Positions 1-5,831 of a stretch of DNA of 5,832 bases are shown in pieces. The first letter of the stretch is position 1. Each line of letters opens with the position of its first letter. Under the pieces are notes generated by a model. That model was not told the DNA's origin, searched no databases, and saw nothing but the letters and a program-made list of their open reading frames with translations. This DNA comes from Anaerolineae bacterium (GTDB lineage: Bacteria > Chloroflexota > Anaerolineae > Aggregatilineales > UBA3940), in assembly GCA_016926985.1 (NCBI GenBank), contig JAFGNO010000167.1, forward strand, positions 1 to 5,832. Direction: 5' to 3'. The position numbers and the translations under genes were made by a program.

Positions 1-207
1 GACAAGGTTTCCTGTCTGCAACCCCCTATGCTCCGTTGGTAAGGTACAAACCGTTAACCTCTGCTGGGCAGAGTGCCTTCGACCTTATCACCAGTATATT
101 ACAGGTATTTCTATCTGAGGCTGAAGCCTTATCTACCTGCGCCTTCCTCTCTCGCCTGAAGTCGAAGGGGTCCGGCGCTTTACGCATTGCTGGAGGTTTC
201 TGAGACC
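1..207. other. Left-edge leader region upstream of the response regulator, no convincing gene
   Basis: This stretch precedes the response-regulator gene. One forward frame is open from position 3 to a TGA at 201-203, without a recognisable protein family and with mixed third-position bases, so I do not call it a gene. An AT-rich TATATT lies at 95-100, but no good -35 element sits 16-18 bp upstream of it, so no promoter is called. A short inverted repeat (AGGC/GCCT around TGAA, about 118-129) is too weak to be called a terminator. The only clear functional site is the ribosome binding site at 192-196. Confidence 0.4.
192..196 (+). promoter_or_regulatory. Ribosome binding site deciding the response-regulator start
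   Basis: A consensus GGAGG lies 11 nt before the ATG at 208. The same frame could begin at a TTG at 187, but that codon lies upstream of this Shine-Dalgarno sequence and would add seven residues before the normal receiver-domain start. The site therefore favours ATG 208. Confidence 0.75.
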
Positions 208-1254
208 ATGAACAAGCTGCTGGTTGTTGAAGACGAAGTCATTACATCCGACCTGTTAAAGCGCTATTTTGAGATTGTCGGGTATGAGGTTATCAACGCA
301 CTGACCGGGACCGAGGCACTCCAGAAAGCCCTGGAGCATATGCCCAAAGTCATTATTCTGGACATCATGCTGCCTGATATGGATGGCTTTGAGGTCTGCC
401 GAAAGCTCCGCTCCAATGACCGCACCAACCACATTCCAATTATTTTTCTGACACAGAAGGATGACCGGCGGGATCGGCTGGATGGGCTGGAACTGGGCGC
501 GGACGACTATATTACCAAGCCTTTTGATGTCGAAGAACTGCGGCTCAGAGTTCACAATATCCTGGACCGGACGGGCGGAATTCCCCTCGTGGACGCCCGA
601 ACCAGCTTGCCCAATATGGAACTTATCAAGGAGCGCCTGCCCGAACTGATCAGCAAACCCGACAGCGTGTTTATCGACGTCAAGATCGCCCAATACGACC
701 AATTTGGCGCCCAGTATGGACCGGTTGCAGCCAATCAGGTCATTCGCAGCACTGCCAAGCTCATCGCCGATTTGCTTCATGAGATTGATCCCAACCGCTC
801 GTTTGTGGGCCATCCCAGGGATGATCATTTCCTGATTGCCATACCTCGCGATATCATGAACCGGATAGAAACTGAATTGCCCGAAAGATTTGCTAAACAG
901 ATCGTCCGTTTTTATGACTACCCGGACCAACAGCGGGGCAAGATGAAAATGGACGAAGAACTGGTCCCCTTTATGTCAGCCCAATTAATGCGTGTAAAAG
1001 CTGAAGCATTAAAGGTGCTTATCCAGGGGGCAAAGGTTGTCAATAAGGCAAAAGGGAAGCCGAACCAGACTCCCGCTGGGGCAGAGATAACTACCGGGAC
1101 AAAAGCCCAGGAAAGCAAAAGCGAGGCGCTGCCATCCCCGGTATTGACAGATACCCCAACACGACCAGAAAAATCCCCGGATGATAGCCAGGCGATATCT
1201 TCTCAGCCGGATAATGCCGCGTCTTCTCCCGGCACGGAGCCGCCATCAGCCTGA
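208..1254 (+). CDS. Response regulator: receiver domain, degenerate GGDEF-like domain, Pro/Ser/Thr-rich tail
   Basis: This is a 348-residue cytoplasmic signalling protein. Residues 1-121 form a canonical CheY-like receiver: acidic pair E8/D9, phospho-acceptor D52 in ILDIMLP, switch T82 and K104 in TKPF, so phosphorylation by a histidine kinase is expected. Residues about 126-240 resemble a GGDEF (diguanylate cyclase) fold: DARTSLPN at 129-136 matches the usual DxLTGLPN entry motif. The signature loop, however, reads RDDHF (204-208) instead of GGDEF, so c-di-GMP synthesis is unlikely. It may act as a protein- or nucleotide-binding output domain, which is inference. Residues about 279-348 are a low-complexity tail rich in Pro, Ser, Thr, Lys and Glu, probably disordered. 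No kinase gene is adjacent, so it is an orphan regulator in this window. Its last 52 bp overlap recO on the other strand. The receiver call is very secure, the degenerate GGDEF assignment less so. Confidence 0.93.
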   Translation: MNKLLVVEDEVITSDLLKRYFEIVGYEVINALTGTEALQKALEHMPKVIILDIMLPDMDGFEVCRKLRSNDRTNHIPIIFLTQKDDRRDRLDGLELGADDYITKPFDVEELRLRVHNILDRTGGIPLVDARTSLPNMELIKERLPELISKPDSVFIDVKIAQYDQFGAQYGPVAANQVIRSTAKLIADLLHEIDPNRSFVGHPRDDHFLIAIPRDIMNRIETELPERFAKQIVRFYDYPDQQRGKMKMDEELVPFMSAQLMRVKAEALKVLIQGAKVVNKAKGKPNQTPAGAEITTGTKAQESKSEALPSPVLTDTPTRPEKSPDDSQAISSQPDNAASSPGTEPPSA

Positions 1255-2030
1255 TTGCCCATGTGTCCCTGTTCGCGGCGCAGCCGGTTCAGGAACGCGG
1301 CACTTCTTAACCGGCGCTCCAGATAATAAACCAGCGTGTCATGCAGCAGGCGCTCACACTCAACGTGTGTTGTATGGCCCAGGCCAACCTGTTCCACCAA
1401 ATCGAAATCCCTGGTTTGCATGTAGCGCAAGACTTTCAGGGTTTTCAGCGAGATTGGACGTACCCGGGCCACCTTGCCAGCACATACCGGGCAGATCACA
1501 CCACCCGCCAGCGGGCTGTAGAATTGATCCTGAGGCTTAATGGTTGTCTGACAGACTGCGCAGCGAAATAACTCTGGTCGATAACCTGCCAAGTCGAGAA
1601 AGGCCAATTCAAAATACCGGGCAGTACGCCTGAGATCGCCGGTAACCGTCAGCCAGAGCAGCCCACGGTTTGCCAGGTGAAACATGGGAGGGCTTGGGTC
1701 CTCATCCTCCGTGAAAGCATCCAGTAGTTCGATAAAATGCGCCGCGTACGTGGTATGAACCAGGGTGCTGCGTAAGGGGAGATAGGGCTCAATCAGGTCA
1801 ACCTGTGACAGAACATCCAGTGACTGTCCCCGCGCGATCAGCATGTCAACCAGCGCGAACAACTCAACATGCCCGGCTTTTCGGCTTGAAGGTTTGCGGA
1901 CCCCCTTTGCCAGTACTTTGATCTTACCGTAATCCCGCGAATATACCGTCAGGATGCGGTCCGCCTCGCCCAGATTGAGGCGGCGCATGATAATGGCCTG
2001 AGTCCGGTAAATACGGTCTGGCGGCGACAC
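1203..2030 (-). CDS. recO: DNA repair protein RecO
   Basis: This 275-residue protein is RecO, a mediator of the RecFOR pathway that binds SSB-coated single-stranded DNA and helps load RecA at gaps. The N-terminal OB-fold is recognisable from YRTQAIIMRRLNLGEADRIL (8-27), followed by YGKIKVLAKGVRKPSSR (34-50), the typical RecO opening. The helical part contains a four-cysteine zinc finger (C157, C160, C180, C183) in CAVC...CPVC, as in many bacterial RecO proteins though not in E. coli. The start is a GTG preceded two codons earlier by an in-frame stop, with no clear Shine-Dalgarno. The next in-frame ATG (residue 15) would remove the first conserved strand. Translation may depend on ribosomes finishing cdd 31 bp upstream. 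The C-terminal 20 or so residues, rich in Gly, Ala and Asp, look like a non-conserved extension. They lie over the 3' end of the convergent response-regulator gene. Confidence 0.95.
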   Translation of the reverse strand: MSPPDRIYRTQAIIMRRLNLGEADRILTVYSRDYGKIKVLAKGVRKPSSRKAGHVELFALVDMLIARGQSLDVLSQVDLIEPYLPLRSTLVHTTYAAHFIELLDAFTEDEDPSPPMFHLANRGLLWLTVTGDLRRTARYFELAFLDLAGYRPELFRCAVCQTTIKPQDQFYSPLAGGVICPVCAGKVARVRPISLKTLKVLRYMQTRDFDLVEQVGLGHTTHVECERLLHDTLVYYLERRLRSAAFLNRLRREQGHMGNQADGGSVPGEDAALSG

Positions 2031-2061
2031 GGATCAGGCTGTCACAGCAGCGTGCGGAACA

Positions 2062-2454
2062 TCAGGAAAGATTCTGCGGCCCAAAACCTGCCGGAAGGAG
2101 ATCGCGTACTGTCGTGGTCTGGAGTATCTTCTCCAGATCGGCAATGATAACCTGCATATCGGGCGCGAACTCAAACATCACCTGGCGACAGATGCCACAG
2201 GGAGAGCCGCCATTTCGGGTCACAACAACGATTTTGACAAATTCGCGGCATCCTTCGGAAACCGCCTTGGCAATAGCAACGCGCTCAGCACAGACCCCGG
2301 CAGAATACACAGCATTCTCCACGTTGCAACCAGAAAAGATCCTCCCATCCCGTGTCAGCAAAGCTGCCCCAACCTGGTAATTCGAATATGGGGCGTAGGC
2401 TTTGCTCTGCGCTTCCCGTGCTGCTTCGATCAATCGTTGCGTATCAGCGTCCAT
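2062..2454 (-). CDS. cdd: Cytidine deaminase
   Basis: This 130-residue protein is the small homotetrameric type of cytidine deaminase, converting cytidine and deoxycytidine to uridine and deoxyuridine in pyrimidine salvage. All key elements are present: substrate-binding N44 and E46 in CNVENA, zinc ligand C55 and catalytic E57 in CAER, and zinc ligands C86 and C89 in PCGICRQ. The length matches the family. The frame is open further upstream and could give 153 residues from 2523. I chose ATG 2454 because AGGA sits 8 nt before it and the protein then starts where homologues do. The gene begins 11 bp inside the end of the upstream membrane-protein gene, suggesting translational coupling, and recO follows 31 bp after its stop. 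Adjacency of cdd and recO recalls the cdd-era-recO order of Firmicutes. Confidence 0.95.
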   Translation of the reverse strand: MDADTQRLIEAAREAQSKAYAPYSNYQVGAALLTRDGRIFSGCNVENAVYSAGVCAERVAIAKAVSEGCREFVKIVVVTRNGGSPCGICRQVMFEFAPDMQVIIADLEKILQTTTVRDLLPAGFGPQNLS

Positions 2455-3820
2455 TTTTTCTATCCTGTGGTGATTCTTCTGTGGATTCATGTAATTTGCT
2501 GGAGGTCGGGAACTGCAATGCACGCCTCACCACACGTACTTTACGGATACGCCGATCTATCACTTCCAGGACTTCGATATTCAGCCGCTTGGTCACAATC
2601 ACCTCACCCGGCTCTGGGACTTTCCCCAGTCGGGCGTAGATAAATCCTCCTAGAGTATCACCCATCTCATCTGAAAGCTCGGTATCCAGAAGGCGATTGA
2701 GGTCATCCAGGTCTATCCGGGCATCAACGATATATTCATCCTGTCCAACCGCTTCATATGTTGCCTCGGTAGCCTCATCGTATTCGTCAAAGATTTCACC
2801 GACAATCTCCTCGACGATGTCCTCAATGGTAACTAACCCTGCAGTGCCCCCATATTCATCGATTATGACGGCAAGGTGCAGCTTCTCATTCTGCATCTCG
2901 TGCAGCAGGTCTGATACCCGCTTGGACTCCGGCACAAACATCGCCGGTCTCAGCAGGGATTCCAGATTGACTGATTGCTTGCCCTGCTGCCAGACTTCCA
3001 GCAGGTCTTTGGCATACAGCAGTCCTTTGATTTTATCCAAGGTTTCTTCAAAAACCGGGATGCGAGAATGCCCGGCAGTAATAATGACTTGTAGAGCTTC
3101 CTCAAGTGGCGTGTGGATTTCAAGCCCAACTATATCGATACGGGGAACCATGATCTCGCGAGCAAGCGTTTCATCAAGCTGGAAGATGGAATAGATCATC
3201 TCCTTCTCATCCTGCTCGATGGACCCTTCCTCCTCGCCCGCATCCACCAGAGTCATGATCTCTTCTTCGGTCACCAGCGCAGACGATTCAATTCTGCCTC
3301 CCAGAGGACGCGCAATGCCTCTCCGGAAAGCGACCAGGGCAGCCACAAGCGGGGAAAAGAGGATGATGGTTACTCTGGACGGGCCAGCCATCGCGATGGC
3401 CCAGTCGGTTGGATTCCGGTGTACCAGCACCTCCGGCAGCATCTCTGTCAGGGCATAGACCAGCAAACCCGCAAGCGGCATGATCACGAAAAAGCCAACC
3501 AGGTATCCAATCAGCACATCAGCAAGCATTCTATCAGCCAGAGACTGTGCAAGCGAGGGGATCAGCAGTATTGTAATCAAGCTGGCAATGAGAAACGAGG
3601 TAATCAGCTTGGCAAGCTGGAAGGTGCTCATAAACCGAATTGAGTCTTGCGCAATGTTATAAGCCAATGAAGCCCGTGTATTACCCTCTTCTGCAAAATC
3701 CCGCAGTTCCTGCCTGCGCACACTGCTGGAGGCCTGTAGCGCTGCCGAGAAAAATCCATGCAGGAATAAAAACACAACCAGGCCAATTATTCCCCACAAT
3801 GCAGGGTCTTCCACATTCAT
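2444..3820 (-). CDS. CNNM/CorC-family membrane protein (DUF21, CBS pair, CorC_HlyC domain)
   Basis: This is a 458-residue inner-membrane protein of the family often labelled hemolysin C, TlyC or CorC, whose studied members are linked to magnesium or cobalt export. The DUF21/CNNM membrane domain spans roughly residues 1-180, with hydrophobic segments near 9-30, 69-90, 100-124 and 146-165. A conserved linker follows (TEEEIMTLVDAGEEEGSIEQ begins at 184), then two CBS domains (about 222-345) containing the hallmarks IMVPRIDIVGL and VIIDEYGGTAGLVTIEDIVEEIVGEI. The C-terminal CorC_HlyC domain lies at about 358-435, followed by a charged tail. The membrane part is divergent: where relatives have FFSxxExA this protein has FFSAALQAS (23-31), and the GExxPK motif reads TEMLPE (125-130), keeping E126 but losing the glycine and lysine. 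Ion transport is therefore uncertain while the regulatory half looks intact. ATG overlaps the glmU stop in ATGA, with a GA-rich Shine-Dalgarno just upstream. cdd starts inside its 3' end. Confidence 0.92.
   Translation of the reverse strand: MNVEDPALWGIIGLVVFLFLHGFFSAALQASSSVRRQELRDFAEEGNTRASLAYNIAQDSIRFMSTFQLAKLITSFLIASLITILLIPSLAQSLADRMLADVLIGYLVGFFVIMPLAGLLVYALTEMLPEVLVHRNPTDWAIAMAGPSRVTIILFSPLVAALVAFRRGIARPLGGRIESSALVTEEEIMTLVDAGEEEGSIEQDEKEMIYSIFQLDETLAREIMVPRIDIVGLEIHTPLEEALQVIITAGHSRIPVFEETLDKIKGLLYAKDLLEVWQQGKQSVNLESLLRPAMFVPESKRVSDLLHEMQNEKLHLAVIIDEYGGTAGLVTIEDIVEEIVGEIFDEYDEATEATYEAVGQDEYIVDARIDLDDLNRLLDTELSDEMGDTLGGFIYARLGKVPEPGEVIVTKRLNIEVLEVIDRRIRKVRVVRRALQFPTSSKLHESTEESPQDRKNGR
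2463..2466 (-). promoter_or_regulatory. Ribosome binding site deciding the cdd start
   Basis: On the minus strand AGGA lies 8 nt before the ATG at 2454, inside the end of the upstream membrane-protein gene. It supports the short, family-length form of cytidine deaminase over upstream in-frame starts. Confidence 0.55.
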
Positions 3821-5196
3821 CCTTCCTCTTCCGAGTGTTTGCCTTCTTCAGAACGCCGATCGGCAGGCTTTAACCGGGCTGGCACGCCATATACGAGCGC
3901 GCCGGATGGCACGTCCCTTGTGACTACCGATCCTGCGCCGGTTCTGGCCCGATCACCAAGCGTGACCGGGGCAACAAGCATCGTATCACTGCCAATAAAC
4001 ACATCTTTTCCCGTAATTGTTTTATGTTTATTTTTGCCGTCATAGTTGCAGGTAATGGTACCTGCACCAATATTGGTATTTTCGCCAATATCACCATCGC
4101 CAATATAGCTAAAATGCCCCATTTTTACACCCCGGCGCAGGCGGCTGTTTTTGACTTCGCCAAAATTGCCCATATGCACCCCAGATTCGAGATGCGCGCC
4201 CTTGCGGAGATGCCCATAGGGACCAATGTCAACATCATCTTCAACGCTTGCCTGCTCAATCACCGAGGTGAATATTCTGCACCGATCGCCGATTCTCGAA
4301 TCAACAATGAAGGAGTTGGGGCCAATCAGGCAATCTGCACCAATCACCGTATCGCCTTCCATGATTGTATTGGGCATAATGACTGTATCCTGTCCAACCA
4401 CTACCGATGAATGGATGTAAGTGGTTGCCGGATCGACCAGCGTCACCCCGGACAGCATCAGGTTTTTGTTCACGCGCTTCCGCAGTAACTCTTCTGCTTC
4501 TGCCAGGTGCACACGGGTATTGATCCCAATAAATTCATCGGGATTCTGGGCCACAATGGCATTGGCAGCCTGCCCTTCAGCAGCCGCCATCGCAACCAGA
4601 TCGGTCAGGTAATATTCGCCCTTTGGGCTGATCGGGATCAGATCAAGATGCTCCCACAGCCAATCAGCCTCAAAGCAGTAAATCCCCACATTCACTTCGT
4701 CGATAGTCAACTGGTCTGGAGATGCCCCGGCTTCTTCAATAATTGCCTGAACGCTGCCGTTTGCTCCTCTCAGAATCCGCCCAAAGCCGCGCGGCGAATC
4801 GGTGACCAGGGTGAGCAGGGTGATTGGCCCCGGGTTTGGCCGTTGAGCAGCATAGAGATCGGCCAGCGTTTCTGCCTGCAAGAGCGGCATATCCGCGTAG
4901 ATCACAATGATATGCTCGCAGGTGCTTTCCAGCAGTGGGCGGACCTGCGCAACGGCATGTCCAGTGCCAAGCTGCTCAGCCTGAAGCACATACTCAGCTC
5001 GCTCTTCCACAACTTCCCTGACCTGTCCCCCGCCATGCCCGATAACCAGGATGGGAGTGTCCTGGCTGACAGCCCGGGCTATTTCGACGCTGTGGAGAAC
5101 CATTGGTTTTCCACCAAGTTTATGAAGGACTTTGGGATAATTGGAATTCATGCGGGTGCCCTGTCCGGCGGCCAGAATTATCACACGAAGTGACAC
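3817..5196 (-). CDS. glmU: Bifunctional GlmU: GlcNAc-1-phosphate uridyltransferase / glucosamine-1-phosphate acetyltransferase
   Basis: This 459-residue cytoplasmic enzyme performs the last two steps to UDP-N-acetylglucosamine: acetylation of glucosamine-1-phosphate from acetyl-CoA, then uridylyl transfer from UTP. The product feeds peptidoglycan and other envelope glycans. The N-terminal pyrophosphorylase domain (about 1-228) has LAAGQGTRM (8-16), K22, QLGTGHA (75-81), metal-binding D102 in YADMPL, E154, N169 and N226. A linker helix leads to the left-handed beta-helix (about 250-445) of hexapeptide repeats. By alignment to E. coli, the acetyltransferase residues R331, K349, H361 (catalytic base), Y364 and N384 are all present, so both activities are expected. 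Length equals that of typical GlmU. The start is GTG, 5 nt after a strong GGGGAGGT. A closer ATG at 5200 is out of frame. It is the first gene of the minus-strand block, and its TGA overlaps the next gene's ATG. Confidence 0.97.
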   Translation of the reverse strand: MSLRVIILAAGQGTRMNSNYPKVLHKLGGKPMVLHSVEIARAVSQDTPILVIGHGGGQVREVVEERAEYVLQAEQLGTGHAVAQVRPLLESTCEHIIVIYADMPLLQAETLADLYAAQRPNPGPITLLTLVTDSPRGFGRILRGANGSVQAIIEEAGASPDQLTIDEVNVGIYCFEADWLWEHLDLIPISPKGEYYLTDLVAMAAAEGQAANAIVAQNPDEFIGINTRVHLAEAEELLRKRVNKNLMLSGVTLVDPATTYIHSSVVVGQDTVIMPNTIMEGDTVIGADCLIGPNSFIVDSRIGDRCRIFTSVIEQASVEDDVDIGPYGHLRKGAHLESGVHMGNFGEVKNSRLRRGVKMGHFSYIGDGDIGENTNIGAGTITCNYDGKNKHKTITGKDVFIGSDTMLVAPVTLGDRARTGAGSVVTRDVPSGALVYGVPARLKPADRRSEEGKHSEEEG

Positions 5197-5200
5197 GCAT

Positions 5201-5208
5201 ACCTCCCC
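5201..5208 (-). promoter_or_regulatory. Ribosome binding site deciding the GTG start of glmU
   Basis: The minus strand reads GGGGAGGT, with its last base 5 nt from the first base of the GTG at 5196. An ATG at 5200-5198 lies between them, but it is out of frame and sits almost against the Shine-Dalgarno, so it should initiate poorly. The site makes GTG 5196 the best start for GlmU. Confidence 0.75.
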
Positions 5209-5282
5209 GGTATGGGATACAGGATAGCCCTGCTGCCCTGTCTTTTTTCTACGTTAGTATCCAGAATCGGCGTATTCTCGCG

Positions 5283-5325
5283 GTTATTGAGCAAGACCGC
5301 ATGCGGTGCTGGGGGGCCAGATAAC
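5283..5325 (-). promoter_or_regulatory. Potential three-way-junction RNA fold in the glmU leader
   Basis: Three short complementary sets nest cleanly. GTTAT (5283-5287) pairs with ATAAC (5321-5325). Inside lie a hairpin from the 12-bp perfect palindrome ACCGCATGCGGT (5296-5307) and a CTGG/CCAG hairpin with a four-base loop (5309-5320) directly abutting the outer stem. A competing pairing exists between AGACCG (5294-5299) and CGGTCT (5333-5338), which would disrupt the palindrome hairpin. Stems are only 4-5 bp, so chance is a real alternative. No known riboswitch class is recognised. Confidence 0.25.
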
Positions 5326-5378
5326 GGGTCTTCGGTCTGTTTCACAAAAGTAAGAATATTTATCTAAAAACTGTGGGA

Positions 5379-5407
5379 ATGATAATACGCAACCCCCCGA
5401 TTTGCAA
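5379..5407 (-). promoter_or_regulatory. Candidate sigma70-type promoter for the glmU block
   Basis: On the minus strand a TTGCAA -35 element (5407-5402, 4 of 6 consensus) is followed after exactly 17 bp by a TATCAT -10 element (5384-5379, 5 of 6). Transcription would start near 5372, in an AT-rich stretch about 175 nt before the glmU start codon. No equally good pair was seen closer to the gene. This is a sequence-match prediction only. Confidence 0.45.
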
Positions 5408-5448
5408 GGCTACCTTCAGAAGCACCGCGGAAGAAGGACTGTGCCTTG
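5405..5448. repeat. Bipartite inverted repeat overlapping the candidate -35 region
   Basis: The outer arms CAAGGC (5405-5410) and GCCTTG (5443-5448) and inner arms CCTTC (5413-5417) and GAAGG (5433-5437) are nested, separated by 2 nt on one side and 5 nt on the other. The left arm overlaps the proposed -35 hexamer. No T-run follows on either strand, so it does not look like an intrinsic terminator. An operator-type dyad or an end-of-transcript hairpin for the upstream gene are both possible. Confidence 0.3.
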
Positions 5449-5501
5449 TCGTAACTGCCAATCAGCATGCCCATCGGGGAGAGGACACCGACCGCACACG
5501 A

Positions 5502-5831
5502 TCATTCCTCCGGTGGCGGGATAGGCTGCGGGCCCAGGTTGGGGCCAGCGGGTGTCGTCGCCTGGACCGCTGCATCCCGGCGGCTACCTGTCAGCCAGAA
5601 AACCAGCGCCGCACCAAACAGGCCCCCGCCGGCAAGCACCAGATCAAGCACCTGGTCAAGCAGCAGGGATCCCACCAGCGGGCCTGCTTCTCCCCGCGTG
5701 AAACCCACGCCGAAAAACCCCAGGGAAAGCACCACCAATACGATCCAGAACGTGACTCCTGCCTGCACCTGCAGGCGCAGAAGCAGCACAGCCACAAGCA
5801 AAGCCATTGCACCAGCCGCCATGGCAAACAA
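5502..5831 (-). CDS. Small membrane protein of unknown function, 5' end at or beyond the window edge
   Basis: The visible part is up to 109 residues ending at a TGA at 5504-5502. It has three hydrophobic segments, at residues about 1-20, 26-45 and 57-82 (the last interrupted by a D/Q-containing patch), then a basic SRR turn and a tail of about 25 residues rich in Pro, Ala and Thr that ends in PPPEE. This suggests an integral membrane protein with a soluble C-terminal tail. I recognise no family. The frame could begin at TTG 5831 or ATG 5824, or continue past the edge, so completeness cannot be judged here. It is on the same strand as glmU, 305 bp upstream, and probably belongs to a separate unit. 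Its GC content is visibly higher than that of the intergenic region that follows. Another frame in the same stretch is also open, but this one has the more protein-like hydrophobic pattern and a longer span. Confidence 0.6.
   Translation of the reverse strand: MFAMAAGAMALLVAVLLLRLQVQAGVTFWIVLVVLSLGFFGVGFTRGEAGPLVGSLLLDQVLDLVLAGGGLFGAALVFWLTGSRRDAAVQATTPAGPNLGPQPIPPPEE

Larger units (their letters stand above)
5197..5501. other. 305-bp intergenic region upstream of glmU
   Basis: No protein-coding gene is visible here. Read in the glmU direction it contains, in order, the end of the upstream membrane-protein unit without an obvious intrinsic terminator, a bipartite inverted repeat (5405-5448), a candidate promoter (5379-5407), an AT-rich stretch (about 5341-5390) where transcription would start, a potentially folded leader (5283-5325), and the glmU ribosome binding site. 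The presumed untranslated leader is about 175 nt, long for a simple housekeeping gene, so leader-based control is possible but unproven. Confidence 0.55.

Noticed and set aside
95..100. TATATT as a -10 element for the response regulator
   Set aside because: No acceptable -35 hexamer is present 16-18 bp upstream.
256..930. A 224-codon open frame antisense to the response regulator
   Set aside because: It lies wholly opposite a receiver and GGDEF-like domain with intact motifs, its translation resembles no protein family, and long antisense frames are common opposite biased codons.
1283..1315. Inverted repeat GCCGGTT/AACCGGC 28 bp after the response-regulator stop, considered as its terminator
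   Set aside because: The loop is about 19 nt, no T-run follows, and the sequence encodes the arginine-rich end of RecO, which explains the pattern.
2455..2523. N-terminal extension of cytidine deaminase to 153 residues
   Set aside because: The extra residues are not family-like and lie inside the CNNM coding end. A Shine-Dalgarno supports the start at 2454.
3113..3643. A 176-codon forward open frame opposite the CNNM gene
   Set aside because: Its translation is rich in His, Gln and Arg without family resemblance; the opposite strand carries diagnostic CBS-domain motifs.
4507..5193. A 228-codon forward open frame opposite glmU
   Set aside because: It is a shadow of the well-conserved GlmU coding strand, with no recognisable domain or ribosome binding site.
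5219..5250. ACAGG/CCTGT stem followed by a T-run on the plus strand, considered as an intrinsic terminator
   Set aside because: The stem is only 5 bp with a 13-nt loop, and no plus-strand gene lies upstream that would need it. On the transcribed minus strand it is simply an A-run in the glmU leader.
5591..5827. A second minus-strand open frame rich in Cys and Trp at the right edge
   Set aside because: It overlaps the longer frame with regular membrane segments, and its Cys/Trp-rich composition is typical of an out-of-frame reading of GC-rich sequence.
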